64,000 nt of DNA from the NCBI RefSeq assembly GCF_014930455.1, contig NZ_JAAIYO010000003.1:62001-126000 (forward strand), written 5' to 3'. A model generated the notes under the pieces. The model was not told the origin of the DNA and made no database searches. It was given only the letters and a program-made list of their open reading frames with translations. Origin of the DNA: Corallococcus soli (lineage in GTDB: Bacteria; Myxococcota; Myxococcia; Myxococcales; Myxococcaceae). Below are positions 29,361-38,254 of the stretch, piece after piece (within the stretch, counting starts at the first letter, position 1; the number at the start of each line of letters is the position of its first letter). The translations under genes were made by a program, and so were the position numbers.

Positions 29361-29412
29361 GACTGTTCACGGCTTAGCACCAAGGCCCGGAACGCTGCTA
29401 GGGTCCTCGCCC

Positions 29413-30228
29413 GTGTCCCCCTTTGAAAGCGGACGTCGGCTCTGCCTCCTGGTGGAGGCCGGTGAGACGCGCTACGCCGTGGAGGCCACCTCCGTGATGG
29501 AGGTCGCCATGCCGGGCGCCCGTGGCACCAGCCTGCGGGGCGTGCTGGAAGTGAAGGACCTGTCCGCGCTGCTCGGCGGGCCCCCGGAGGAGGTGCCGGG
29601 CATGGTGGTGGTGCTGGACGTCAGCCCCACGCTCGCGGTGCGGGTGCGCTCGGTGGTGGAGGTCGCGGACGTGGCGCGGGATCCGTTCTTCCTCCTGCCC
29701 CCCGGGCTGGCGGACTCGCTGGCGCCGCTGAGCCGGGGCGCGGTGCTGCACAAGGACCGGCTGTACCTGGAGCTCATCGTGGAGGCGCTGCCCCACCGCG
29801 TGGGCCCCCGGGCCTCGCCGCCGGAGCCCCGCCCGGTGCACTGGGCGGACGTGCCCCCGGAGCGGGCGCTGGTGCTGGAGTCACAGGGCGTGCTGTTCGG
29901 CGTCCCGCTGAACAGCGTGTCCCAGGTGGTGCCCAAGGGCGTGTCCTTCAGCGTGCTGCCGGTGCAGAGCGGGCCGGTGGCGGGGGTCTACCCGCACGCA
30001 CAGGCGCTGTGGCCCATCTGTTCAGTCCCGGCGCTGCTCGGGGCGCCGGCGCTGGCGGAGGAGCTGTTCGTCCTCACGGAGCTGGCTGGGCGGACCGTGG
30101 GGCTGGCGGCCACCCGGGTGCTCGGTGTGCTGCAGAAATTCAAGCCCGCCGAGCTGATGGGCACCTTCAAGGCCCCGGGGTTGCCGGATCCGGTGATGTT
30201 CCTGGACCTGCAGCGCATGTTTTCTTGA
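29413..30228 (+). CDS. Protein with two CheW-like domains
   Basis: A 271-residue protein read as two CheW-type adaptor domains in tandem: residues about 6-120 (RRLCLLVEAGETRYAVEATS, VLDVSPTLAVRVRSVVEV) and about 140-270 (RALVLESQGVLFGVPLNSVS, GRTVGLAATRVLGVLQKFKP). CheW domains link chemoreceptors to CheA kinases. There is no kinase or receptor next to it. The GTG at 29413 is chosen because the first domain starts there; an ATG at 29359 would overlap the divergent gene. romR lies 117 bases downstream on the same strand, so it may share a promoter. The CheW call rests on pattern reading, without obvious invariant residues. Confidence 0.7.
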   Translation: MSPFESGRRLCLLVEAGETRYAVEATSVMEVAMPGARGTSLRGVLEVKDLSALLGGPPEEVPGMVVVLDVSPTLAVRVRSVVEVADVARDPFFLLPPGLADSLAPLSRGAVLHKDRLYLELIVEALPHRVGPRASPPEPRPVHWADVPPERALVLESQGVLFGVPLNSVSQVVPKGVSFSVLPVQSGPVAGVYPHAQALWPICSVPALLGAPALAEELFVLTELAGRTVGLAATRVLGVLQKFKPAELMGTFKAPGLPDPVMFLDLQRMFS

Positions 30229-30345
30229 TTGGCCGGAAGCGCGAACCCTAAGCTTCTCCGATTGACACAGGGCCGGCAGGCAGGCTTGCTCGCCCGAAAT
30301 CTCAAACGAATTCAGGGGGGTATGCGCCCCCCGAGGCCGGAGCCG

Positions 30346-31590
30346 ATGCCCAAGAATCTACTGATCGCCGACGACTCGCTCACCATCCGCAAGGTGATCG
30401 GGATGATCTTCGCGACGGAAGACTTCCAGGTGACCGCGGTGGACAACGGGCTGGATGCCATCACGCGCACGCGGGAGCTGCGTCCGGACGTGGTGCTCGC
30501 CGACGTGATGATGCCCGGCAAGAGCGGCTACGAGGTGTGCGAGGCGCTCAAGAGCGACCCCTCCACCCAGGCCATCCCGGTGCTGCTGCTGGCCGGCACC
30601 TTCGAGGCGTTCGACGAGAACCGCGCGAAGGCCGCCCGGGCGGATGACCACATCACCAAGCCCTTCGAGAGCCAGATCCTCCTCGACAAGGTGAAGGCGC
30701 TCGTGGGCCAGAAGTCCAACACGATGCCCGCGTCCGCCGCGACGCGCGTGTTCCCCCAGACCAACGCCCCCGTGGCGCCCCAGGCCGCCGCGCCGCAGCC
30801 GCCCGCCGCCGCGCCGCCGGGTGCGCGTCCTCCGGGGCCGGGCATGCCGCCTCCGGGCGCGCGTCCCCCCGGGCCGGGTGCACCGCCTCCGGGCGCGCGT
30901 CCTCCGGGTCCTGGCGTGCCGCCGCCTCCGGGCATGGCGCGTCCGCCTCCGGGCGCTCCTCCGGGTGCGCGTCCTCCGGGTCCTGGCATGCCGCCTCCGG
31001 GTGCGCGTCCCCCCGGGCCGGGTGCACCGCCTCCGGGTGCGCGTCCTCCGGGTCCTGGCGTGCCGCCGCCTCCGGGCATGGCGCGCCCGCCTCCGGGCGC
31101 TCCTCCGGGTGCGCGTCCTCCGGGGCCTGGCGTGCCGCCGCCTCCGGGCATGGCCGCGCGTCCTGCCGGCCCTGGCGCTCCGAACATCCCGGGTGGCTTC
31201 CCGCGCCCTCCCGCCGGGGGCACGCCGCTGCCGCCCGCGCATCCGGCCGCGGCGGTCCCGCCGGCCGCGCGCGCACGCGATCCGTTCGGCCTGGGGGCTC
31301 CGTCCGCTCCGCCGGCCGCCGTGCAGGCGCGTCCTGAGAGCCTGCGCATCGAGGACTCGCTGCCCGAGCCCAGCGGCGCGGAGGAGATCTCCATCGACCT
31401 GGGGACCCCCGCTCCCGCGCGCGCCCGTCCGTCCGCGGATGGCGGCGAGGCCGTGCTGCGCGACGCCCTGTCGAAGGCCTCGCGCGAGGTCATCGAGAAG
31501 ATTGCCTGGGAGGTCGTACCGCAGCTGGCGGAGACCATCATCCGGCAGGAGCTGGAGCGGCTCATCAAGGACCGCGAGACCCAGCATTGA
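30346..31590 (+). CDS. romR: Polarity response regulator RomR
   Basis: A 414-residue cell-polarity regulator. The receiver (1-118) has NLLIADDSLTIRK with phospho-acceptor D53 (VVLADVMMPGKSGY), the same residue number known in M. xanthus RomR, and ITKPF. A proline-rich linker follows, then a C-terminal part (about 350-414) ending with a conserved helix ASREVIEKIAWEVVPQLAET. RomR sits at the cell poles and with RomX activates the small GTPase MglA, setting front and back for gliding and twitching. Start ATG 30346 opens the receiver directly. The linker repeat (residues about 157-269) is much expanded. A candidate -35 TTGACA at 30262-30267 is upstream. A stable hairpin follows the gene. Confidence 0.93.
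   Translation: MPKNLLIADDSLTIRKVIGMIFATEDFQVTAVDNGLDAITRTRELRPDVVLADVMMPGKSGYEVCEALKSDPSTQAIPVLLLAGTFEAFDENRAKAARADDHITKPFESQILLDKVKALVGQKSNTMPASAATRVFPQTNAPVAPQAAAPQPPAAAPPGARPPGPGMPPPGARPPGPGAPPPGARPPGPGVPPPPGMARPPPGAPPGARPPGPGMPPPGARPPGPGAPPPGARPPGPGVPPPPGMARPPPGAPPGARPPGPGVPPPPGMAARPAGPGAPNIPGGFPRPPAGGTPLPPAHPAAAVPPAARARDPFGLGAPSAPPAAVQARPESLRIEDSLPEPSGAEEISIDLGTPAPARARPSADGGEAVLRDALSKASREVIEKIAWEVVPQLAETIIRQELERLIKDRETQH
30814..31152 (+). repeat. 144-bp tandem repeat in the romR linker
   Basis: Two full copies and a third of about one-third length, with a period of exactly 144 bases (48 codons), encode GARPPGPG(M/A/V)PPP units. The position-matched starts are at 30822, 30966 and 31110. 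Copies differ only by scattered synonymous changes such as ccg/cct. The repeat stays in frame and is likely to vary in number between strains. Confidence 0.85.
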
Positions 31591-31613
31591 TTCGCAGTCC
31601 CCCCTGATTCCCC

Positions 31614-31635
31614 GCCGGCCCCGTCGGGGGCCGGC
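31614..31635 (+). terminator. 9-bp hairpin between romR and valS
   Basis: GCCGGCCCC-GTCG-GGGGCCGGC sits 23 bases after the romR stop and 8 bases before the valS ATG. It may end romR transcription, but it also covers the place where a valS ribosome site would be, and none is visible there. It could therefore also control valS translation. Confidence 0.6.
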
Positions 31636-31643
31636 CGTCTTCA

Positions 31644-34600
31644 ATGACTGACACGACTGAACTGTCCAAGGCCTACGAGCCCTCCGAAGTGGAGGCGCGG
31701 TGGTACAACCACTGGCTGGAGCGCGACTACTTCCGCGCCGAGCCCACTTCCGCCAAGCCGCCGTTCAGCATCGTGCTGCCGCCGCCCAACGTGACGGGCA
31801 GCCTGCACATCGGCCACGCGCTCACCGCGACCATCCAGGACATCCTCACGCGCTGGAAGCGGATGAGCGGCTTCAACGCGCTCTGGCTGCCGGGCACGGA
31901 CCACGCGGGCATCGCCACGCAGATGGTGGTGGAGAAGGAGCTCAAGAAGTCGGAGGGCAAGAGCCGCCACGACCTGGGCCGCGCGGCGTTCCTCGAGCGC
32001 GTCTGGACGTGGAAGGGCAAGTACGGCGCGCGCATCGGTGAGCAGCACCGCTACCTGGGCGCGTCGCTGGACTGGAGCCGCGAGCGCTTCACCATGGACG
32101 AGCAGTCGTCGGCCGCGGTGCGCGAGGTGTTCGTCCGGCTGTACGAAGAGGGCCTGATGTACCGGGCCCAGAAGCTCATCAACTGGTGCCCGTCCTGCCG
32201 CACGGCCTTGAGCGACCTGGAGGTCGAGCACGAGGAGAGGAACGGCTCGCTCTGGCACATCCGCTACCCGGTGAAGGACAGCGACCGCACGTTCACCGTG
32301 GCGACGACGCGCCCGGAGACGCTGCTGGGCGACACCGCCGTGGCCGTGCACCCGGAGGACCCGCGCTACCTGGGGCTCGTGGGCCGCTCGGTGAAGCTGC
32401 CGCTGACGGACCGTGAGATCCCCATCATCGCGGACGCCGAGCTCGTGAACATGGAGTTCGGCACCGGCGTGGTGAAGGTCACGCCCGCGCACGACTTCAA
32501 CGACTACCAGACGGGCCTGCGCCACAAGCTGCCGATGCTGTTCATCCTGGACGAAGCGGCGCGGATGACGAAGGACACCGGCAAGTACGCCGGGCTGGAG
32601 GGCTCCGAGGCGCGCAAGCAGGTGCTCGCGGACCTGACGGAGCTGGGCCTCCTGGAGAAGGAGGAGCCGCACAAGCTCAACGTGGGCACCTGTCAGCGCT
32701 GCGCCACGGTGGTGGAGCCGCGCCTGTCGCCGCAGTGGTTCATCAAGATCGAACCGCTGGCGAAGCCGGCCATCGAGGCGGTGGAGCAGGGCCGCACGAA
32801 GTTCGTCCCCGAGTCCTGGACGAACACGTACTTCCACTGGATGCGCAACATCCACGACTGGTGCGTGAGCCGCCAGCTGTGGTGGGGCCACCAGATCCCC
32901 GCCTGGTACTGCGCGGCGTGCAGCCCCGCGGGCGAGGAGCGTTCGCTGGACAGCGCAGCGGTCATCGTGTCGCGCACGACGCCGGAGTCCTGTCCGAAGT
33001 GCGGCGGCACGGAGCTGGTGCAGGACCCGGACGTGCTGGACACGTGGTTCTCGTCCGCGCTGTGGCCGTTCTCCACGCTGGGCTGGCCGCGCCAGACGCC
33101 GGAGCTGAGCACCTTCTACCCGACGTCCGTGATGGAGACGGGCCACGACATCATCTTCTTCTGGGTCGCCCGGATGATGATGATGGGCCTGCACTTCATG
33201 GGGGATGTGCCCTTCCGCACCGTGTACCTGCACGCGATGGTGCGCGACGAGAAGGGCGAGAAGATGTCCAAGACGAAGGGGAACGTCATCGATCCCCTGG
33301 ACGTCATCCTCGGCGCCAAGGTGGACGCGCTCCAGCCTTCCTTGCGCAACCGCTTCCCGCAGGGCATGCCCGCGTTCGGCGCGGACGCGCTGCGCTTCAC
33401 GCTCGCGTCGCTCACGCAGCAGGGCCGTGACATCAAACTGTCGATGGACCGCCTGGGTGGCTACAAGGCGTTCTGCAACAAGCTGTGGAACGCCAGCCGC
33501 TTCGCCCTGATGAACATGGGCGACTTCAGCCTGGACAAGACGCCGCTGGAGGGCCGCACGCTGACGCTGGCGGACCGGTGGATCCTCTCCCGACTCCAGA
33601 AGGCCACGCAGGAGACGCGCGCCTCGCTGGAGGCGTACGGCTTCGCGGAGGCCGCCTCCACGCTGTACCAGTTCCTGTGGGCGGAGTTCTGCGACTGGTA
33701 CATCGAGCTGGCGAAGGGCTCGCTGTACGGCGAGGACGCCCAGGCCAAGGACACCACGCGCGCGGTGCTGGTGTACTGCCTGGATCGCATCCTGCGGCTG
33801 ATGCACCCGTTCATGCCCTTCATCACCGAGGAGATCTGGCAGAAGCTGCCGATGTCCCGGCCCACAGAGAGCATCTGCATCGCGGCGTATCCGGAGCTGG
33901 ATGCGGCGCGCGTGGACGCGGCCGCGGAAGCGGAGATGGCGCCCGTCATCGCGGCCATCGAGGGGCTGCGCACGCTGCGCGGCGAGAGCAACCTGCCGCC
34001 GTCCGCCAAGGTGAAGGCGGTGGTGCAGAGCCCGGACGCGACGACGCGGGAGCTCCTGGAGCGCTGGCGCGCGTACCTGATGCCGCTGGCCGGCCTGTCG
34101 GAAGTGCTCGTGGGCCCGCCGGGCGCCAAGCCTCCCCAGGCGGCGGCGTTCGTCAGCGGCAACCTGGAGATCTACGTCCCGCTGGCGGGGCTCGTGGACC
34201 TGGACGCGGAGCGCGACCGGCTGAAGAAGGAGATCGTCCGCGCCGAGCAGGAACTCACCAGTGTGCAGCGCAAACTGGACAACCCCAGCTTCGTGGCCCG
34301 TGCTCCGCCGGACGTGGTGGCGAAGGACAAGGCCCGGGTGGCGGAGCTCCAGGAGCGCACGGTCAAGCTGCAGGATCACCTCCAGCGCATCGCCCCGGAG
34401 CCCCCCATGCCCGAGACGCCGTCGCCGTTACCGGTCAGCCCCGAGTCCGAGTCCTCCACCCTCGCGGCGTCAGAGAGCGCCCACGTGAAGGTCGCCACCG
34501 AGCCCAAGGCGTCGAAGGACGACGTGAACCTGGGCCAGGAGCTGAAGGGCGAGATGGAGGCGGAGGCCGCCGGGGAAGTGCCCCCCACCGCGGATCCCGT

Positions 34601-35159
34601 GGTGGAGGACGCGCTCAACAAGCTGCGTGAAGGCACCAAGGAAGGGCTGTCCGCCGCGGACCACCACGACCTGGGCGTCGCGTACATGAGCATGGGCCTC
34701 GTGGACGATGCGATGCGCGAGTTCGACCGGGCCAAGGAGGGTGGCGACACCCGCGAGGCGCCGGAGGACTCGGCGGGGACCGTGAAGGCGGCTGGCAAGA
34801 AGGCCGCTTCCGCGAAGAAGGCGGCTGGCAAGAAGGCCCCGGCGAAGAAGGCCCCGGCGAAGAAGGCCGCTGGCAAGAAGGCAGCCGCGAAGAAGGCCCC
34901 GGCGAAGAAGGCCCCGGCGAAGAAGGCAGCCGCGAAGAAGGCCGCTGGCAAGAAGGCGGCGGCGAAGAAGGCCGTCCGGGGCAAGCCGGCCGCGAAGAAG
35001 GCGGCGGGCAAGAAGGGTGCTGCGAAGAAGGGTGGTGCGAAGAAGGCACCGACCCGGAAGACCTCCGCGAAGCAGGCGGGCAAGAAGGCTGGGGCGAAGA
35101 AGGCTCCGGCGAAGAAGACCACCCGGGGCAAGCCGGCGGCCCGCAAGGCCCGTAGGTAG
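31644..35159 (+). CDS. valS: Valyl-tRNA synthetase with histone-H1-like C-terminal tail
   Basis: A 1171-residue class Ia synthetase that charges tRNA-Val. HIGH is at 55-58, KMSK at 540-543, the editing domain ([15 protein letters not shown]) and the [10 protein letters not shown] segment are present, and the usual C-terminal coiled-coil arm ends near residue 912. About 255 further residues follow, in the same frame: an acidic spacer, a TPR-like unit ([21 protein letters not shown], about 1010-1035), and about 125 residues of Lys/Ala-rich repeats ([19 protein letters not shown]) like histone H1 or PhaF-type tails. Normal ValRS ends before this. The tail would bind nucleic acid, perhaps tRNA, and could be an artefact only if a frameshift had fused two genes, of which there is no sign. 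nadC follows after 9 bases. Confidence 0.95.
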   Translation: MTDTTELSKAYEPSEVEARWYNHWLERDYFRAEPTSAKPPFSIVLPPPNVTGSLHIGHALTATIQDILTRWKRMSGFNALWLPGTDHAGIATQMVVEKELKKSEGKSRHDLGRAAFLERVWTWKGKYGARIGEQHRYLGASLDWSRERFTMDEQSSAAVREVFVRLYEEGLMYRAQKLINWCPSCRTALSDLEVEHEERNGSLWHIRYPVKDSDRTFTVATTRPETLLGDTAVAVHPEDPRYLGLVGRSVKLPLTDREIPIIADAELVNMEFGTGVVKVTPAHDFNDYQTGLRHKLPMLFILDEAARMTKDTGKYAGLEGSEARKQVLADLTELGLLEKEEPHKLNVGTCQRCATVVEPRLSPQWFIKIEPLAKPAIEAVEQGRTKFVPESWTNTYFHWMRNIHDWCVSRQLWWGHQIPAWYCAACSPAGEERSLDSAAVIVSRTTPESCPKCGGTELVQDPDVLDTWFSSALWPFSTLGWPRQTPELSTFYPTSVMETGHDIIFFWVARMMMMGLHFMGDVPFRTVYLHAMVRDEKGEKMSKTKGNVIDPLDVILGAKVDALQPSLRNRFPQGMPAFGADALRFTLASLTQQGRDIKLSMDRLGGYKAFCNKLWNASRFALMNMGDFSLDKTPLEGRTLTLADRWILSRLQKATQETRASLEAYGFAEAASTLYQFLWAEFCDWYIELAKGSLYGEDAQAKDTTRAVLVYCLDRILRLMHPFMPFITEEIWQKLPMSRPTESICIAAYPELDAARVDAAAEAEMAPVIAAIEGLRTLRGESNLPPSAKVKAVVQSPDATTRELLERWRAYLMPLAGLSEVLVGPPGAKPPQAAAFVSGNLEIYVPLAGLVDLDAERDRLKKEIVRAEQELTSVQRKLDNPSFVARAPPDVVAKDKARVAELQERTVKLQDHLQRIAPEPPMPETPSPLPVSPESESSTLAASESAHVKVATEPKASKDDVNLGQELKGEMEAEAAGEVPPTADPVVEDALNKLREGTKEGLSAADHHDLGVAYMSMGLVDDAMREFDRAKEGGDTREAPEDSAGTVKAAGKKAASAKKAAGKKAPAKKAPAKKAAGKKAAAKKAPAKKAPAKKAAAKKAAGKKAAAKKAVRGKPAAKKAAGKKGAAKKGGAKKAPTRKTSAKQAGKKAGAKKAPAKKTTRGKPAARKARR

Positions 35160-35168
35160 GAGGCGGAA

Positions 35169-36050
35169 GTGCAGCAGGATTATCTCGATCGGCTCATCGC
35201 GCTGTCCCTGGACGAGGACCTTGGCGCGGCGGGGGACGTCACCTCGCTGGCGGTGGTCCCCGCCGATGCGGAGGGCACTGGGGAGCTGGTCGCGAAGGAG
35301 CAGATGATCATCGCCGGCCTGGATGCCTTCGTCCGCGTCTTCCACATGGTGGACGCGGAGGTGGAGGTGGAGGTCCTCAAGCAGGACGGCAACGAAATCA
35401 AACCGAAGGTGGTCGCCGCGCGCGTCCACGGCAAGCTGCGCGCGCTGCTCGCCGCCGAGCGCACCGCGCTCAACCTGGTGCAGCGCGCGGCGGGCATCGC
35501 CACGCTGGCCCAGCAGGCGGTGACGGCCGTGCGGGGCTCGAAGCTGCGGGTGCTCGACACGCGCAAGACGCCGCCGGGCATGCGGGGCCTCGCGAAGCAC
35601 GCGGTGCGCATGGGCGGCGCGTCCAACCACCGCTTCGGCCTCTTCGACGGCATCCTCATCAAGGACAACCACATCGCGGCCGTGGGCGGTGACATCACCG
35701 AAGCGGTGCGCCGCGCGAAGCTGAACGGCCCCCGGCTGGTGAAGGTCGAAGTGGAGGTCACCAACTTCAAGCAGCTCGCGGAGGCCATCGCCGCGGGCGC
35801 GGACGTCATCATGCTGGACAACATGGACGACGCGCAGATCCGCGAAGCCGTGAAGCTGACGGCCAGCCGAGTCCCCATCGAGGTCTCCGGCGGCGTCACG
35901 TTGGACCGGCTGCCCCGGCTGGCGAAGCTGGGCGTGGACTTCGTGTCGATGGGCGCGCTGACGCACTCGGCGCGGGCCATGGACCTGTCGCTGGAGATCC
36001 AGACGACGAAGAAGTCCACGCGCAAGCCCCGCGCCGCGGCGCAGGGCTGA
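35169..36050 (+). CDS. nadC: Nicotinate-nucleotide pyrophosphorylase (quinolinate phosphoribosyltransferase)
   Basis: A 293-residue enzyme that makes nicotinate mononucleotide from quinolinate and PRPP in the de novo NAD pathway. Family motifs: LVQRAAGIAT, RKTPPGMRGLAKHAVRMGG, FDGILIKDNH, VEVEVTNF, IMLDNM and VSMGALTHSA, covering the quinolinate and PRPP sites. Length is normal, with a basic extension (KKSTRKPRAAAQG). It starts with GTG at 35169, five bases after a strong GGAGG, and follows valS by only 9 bases, so it is likely on the same transcript. The convergent hydrolase gene lies 18 bases further on. Confidence 0.95.
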   Translation: MQQDYLDRLIALSLDEDLGAAGDVTSLAVVPADAEGTGELVAKEQMIIAGLDAFVRVFHMVDAEVEVEVLKQDGNEIKPKVVAARVHGKLRALLAAERTALNLVQRAAGIATLAQQAVTAVRGSKLRVLDTRKTPPGMRGLAKHAVRMGGASNHRFGLFDGILIKDNHIAAVGGDITEAVRRAKLNGPRLVKVEVEVTNFKQLAEAIAAGADVIMLDNMDDAQIREAVKLTASRVPIEVSGGVTLDRLPRLAKLGVDFVSMGALTHSARAMDLSLEIQTTKKSTRKPRAAAQG

Positions 36051-36063
36051 CACGCGGGAGCCG

Positions 36064-36087
36064 GGCCCTCACCGTCCCGTGAGGGCC
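36064..36087. terminator. 9-bp hairpin between nadC and the convergent hydrolase
   Basis: GGCCCTCAC-6-GTGAGGGCC is a perfect stem directly after nadC. It overlaps the last codons of the minus-strand hydrolase gene, so it can terminate nadC and possibly read-through from the other side. Confidence 0.65.
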
Positions 36088-37694
36088 TCCGCGCGCGGCT
36101 TGCCTTCCGCCGACGCGGGCATCCCCATCTCCAGGAGCGCGGACACCGTGGGCGCCACGTCCACGGGGTCGATCTCCTGGAAGTACGTGCCGGGCTTCAC
36201 GCCCCGCCCCGAGAACACCACCGGCACCTGTGACTCGTAGGAGTAGGGCACCGCGTGGTTGGTTCCTCGCGGGTAGTCGGTCACGACCTGGAACGGCTTC
36301 GCCATGAAGAGCACGTCCCCGCTGCGCTCCGGGTAGTAGCCGCGCCGCAGGGGCGCGATGAGCCCCGCGGTGTCCTGCGCCAGGTCCAGGTCGTCCCGGG
36401 CCACCGCGGTCACCGCGAAGGGCTGCTTGGCGAGCCATGCCGCCGCCGCGCGCCGGACCGCGACGCCATCCACCTGGCCTGACTCCAGCGCCTTGCCCCC
36501 CAGGTACACGTCCAGGGCCAGGATGCCCACCGTCACCTCGACGCCGAACTTCGTGCGCAGCTCCTTCGCCAGCGCCTTCGCCACCTCCACGGGGTTGATG
36601 CGCGCCGCGGGGACGCCCGCCGCGGCCCAGGCCTCCGGAATCTCCGCGCCCCCGTGGTCCGCCGACAGCGCGATGAGCAGGTTCGCCCGCCCTCCCGCCG
36701 CGCGCTCGGCGGCGGTGATGAGCTCGCCCAGCGCCTGATCCAACCGCAGCAGCGAGTCCTGCATCTCCCACGAGTACGGACCGAAGGCGTGGAATGTCTC
36801 GTCCGTGCCGCTGAAGCTCACCGCGAGCATGTCGGGGACGCCGTCCTTGCCCAGGCCCTCGCCCTCCAGCGCCGCCTTCGCCGCCTGGACAAGCAGGTCA
36901 TGCGAGAAGGGGGACACCGCGAAGGCCTTGTAGGACTGGGGCCCTGGCGCCGTCAGCCCGTTGCGCAGGGAATGGGGAAACGCGCGGCCCATGCCATAGG
37001 CGTCGGGCTCCGTGGCGCGGTCGTCCTCTCCCACGTACTCCTCGCGCGGACGCAGCAGCTCCCACGTCTTGGTGAAGCTCGCGTCCGCCAGCTTGCGCGC
37101 GTTGAGGGCCTGCACCCACGCGGGCACCGACTTCGCGTACCAGGTGCTCGTCACCATCTGCCCCGAGGCCCCGTCGAACCACCACGCCTGCCCCGTCCGC
37201 CCGGCCAGGGGAATGGCCGCGCGTGCCTTGAACGACAACGCCACCACCTTGCCCCGTCCCTGCGTGGCCATGCGCAGCCGGTCCGCCAGCGTCTCCGCCA
37301 GCAGGTTCGCCGGGCTGGTGTCGGACGCGGGCGGGGTGACCGCCTCCAGCACCGGATGCTTCGGGTCCACGTAGACCTGGAGGACCTGGCCCGTGGCGCG
37401 GTCCTGGATTTCGTTGTCCACGATGCCGTGGCGCCAGGGGTTCGCCCCGGTGACGAGGGTGGCATGACCCGGTGCGGTACGAGCCTTCGCGTGGGCATAC
37501 CGGGCGTAGGGGTAGTACGCCCCCGTGTCGAGCAACCGCCCCAGACCGCCCGTGAGGCGCGGCCGGTTGCGCAAGAGCAGGTCGCTGCCCAGCGCGTCCA
37601 CGCTGATGAACAGCGTGAGCTTCGGGGCCCGGGCCTGGGCGGGCAGGGCGCAGAGAACGGACAGGACGGCAAGGGTGGTGCGAAGACGCGACAT
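36069..37694 (-). CDS. Exported alkaline-phosphatase superfamily hydrolase
   Basis: A 541-residue protein with a signal peptide (MSRLRTTLAVLSVLCALPAQ, cut near ARA). The metal-dependent phosphatase core is visible: D33 in FISVDALGSD, the nucleophile T73 in ARTAPGHATLVTG, SFSGTDETFHAFG for the second Asp/His pair and LSADHGGAEIP for the last Asp-His, and C-terminal FQEIDPVDVAPTV. It resembles the PafA/type I phosphodiesterase group that cleaves phosphate monoesters or diesters in the periplasm. The substrate is unknown. The ATG at 37694 has GGGGAGG nine bases upstream; longer frames run past the signal. It is divergent from the thioesterase gene, 92 bases away. Confidence 0.88.
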   Translation of the reverse strand: MSRLRTTLAVLSVLCALPAQARAPKLTLFISVDALGSDLLLRNRPRLTGGLGRLLDTGAYYPYARYAHAKARTAPGHATLVTGANPWRHGIVDNEIQDRATGQVLQVYVDPKHPVLEAVTPPASDTSPANLLAETLADRLRMATQGRGKVVALSFKARAAIPLAGRTGQAWWFDGASGQMVTSTWYAKSVPAWVQALNARKLADASFTKTWELLRPREEYVGEDDRATEPDAYGMGRAFPHSLRNGLTAPGPQSYKAFAVSPFSHDLLVQAAKAALEGEGLGKDGVPDMLAVSFSGTDETFHAFGPYSWEMQDSLLRLDQALGELITAAERAAGGRANLLIALSADHGGAEIPEAWAAAGVPAARINPVEVAKALAKELRTKFGVEVTVGILALDVYLGGKALESGQVDGVAVRRAAAAWLAKQPFAVTAVARDDLDLAQDTAGLIAPLRRGYYPERSGDVLFMAKPFQVVTDYPRGTNHAVPYSYESQVPVVFSGRGVKPGTYFQEIDPVDVAPTVSALLEMGMPASAEGKPRAEALTGR

Positions 37695-37786
37695 GGCGGA
37701 CAGCCTCCCCGGCCGGATGGTCAGAAGCAACCAACATGCGTGCCCGCCGCTTGGACCCGTCACCCCGCCCTGATATGGGCGGCCCA

Positions 37787-38191
37787 ATGGTCGAGGCACG
37801 GCTGCGGGTCATCTACGGCGACACGGATCAGATGGGGGTCGTGTACTACGCGAACTACTTCCGCTACTTCGAGTTCGCGCGCAGCGAGTTCTTCCGGGCC
37901 CACGGCGGCAGCTACCGCGAGCTGGAGGCCACCGGCCTGCTGCTGCCCGTGGTGGACGCGAGCGCCCACTACAAGGCCTCCGCGCGCTATGACGACCTGC
38001 TCGTCATCCGCGCCACGCTCAGCGAGTTGCGTCATGCGTCGCTCGTGTTCACCTACGAGTTGCTGCGCGACGGCGAAACCCCCACGCTCCTGTGCACCGG
38101 CCGCACGATGCACGCCTGCGTGGGACGCGACGGCAAGCCCCGCCGCATGCCTGAAGCCCTGTCCCGACTGAAGGCCCTGGACGCCGCCTGA
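37787..38191 (+). CDS. 4HBT-fold acyl-CoA thioesterase (YbgC-like)
   Basis: A 134-residue hot-dog thioesterase. The active-site segment IYGDTDQMGVVYYANYFRYF carries the catalytic Asp and Tyr pattern of the 4-hydroxybenzoyl-CoA/YbgC family, followed by FEFARSEFFR. Such enzymes cleave short-chain acyl-CoA, and YbgC is associated with the Tol-Pal region in other bacteria; there is no tol gene here. The ATG at 37787 begins at MVEARLRVIYGD, the usual N-terminus; ATG 37775 or 37736 would extend it. It is divergent from the hydrolase and upstream of glpX by 63 bases, with a separate ribosome site there. Confidence 0.85.
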   Translation: MVEARLRVIYGDTDQMGVVYYANYFRYFEFARSEFFRAHGGSYRELEATGLLLPVVDASAHYKASARYDDLLVIRATLSELRHASLVFTYELLRDGETPTLLCTGRTMHACVGRDGKPRRMPEALSRLKALDAA

Positions 38192-38254
38192 ACCCGGGCC
38201 CCCTTTTCCTTCCTGAATCTTCCCGCCCGAATTCCCCGAACGAGGAGCACCACA

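Noticed and set aside
30814-31152. CRISPR-like or minisatellite array
   Set aside because: The 144-bp units are codon-framed and encode the proline-rich linker of RomR, with no unique spacers.
31641-34379. 912-residue minus-strand frame opposite valS
   Set aside because: Shadow frame of a certain synthetase gene, Arg/His/Val-rich and without any motif.
34783-35156. Separate small histone-like gene downstream of valS
   Set aside because: The Lys/Ala repeat is in the same uninterrupted frame as valS, with no ribosome site or start codon ahead of it, so it is read as part of the synthetase.
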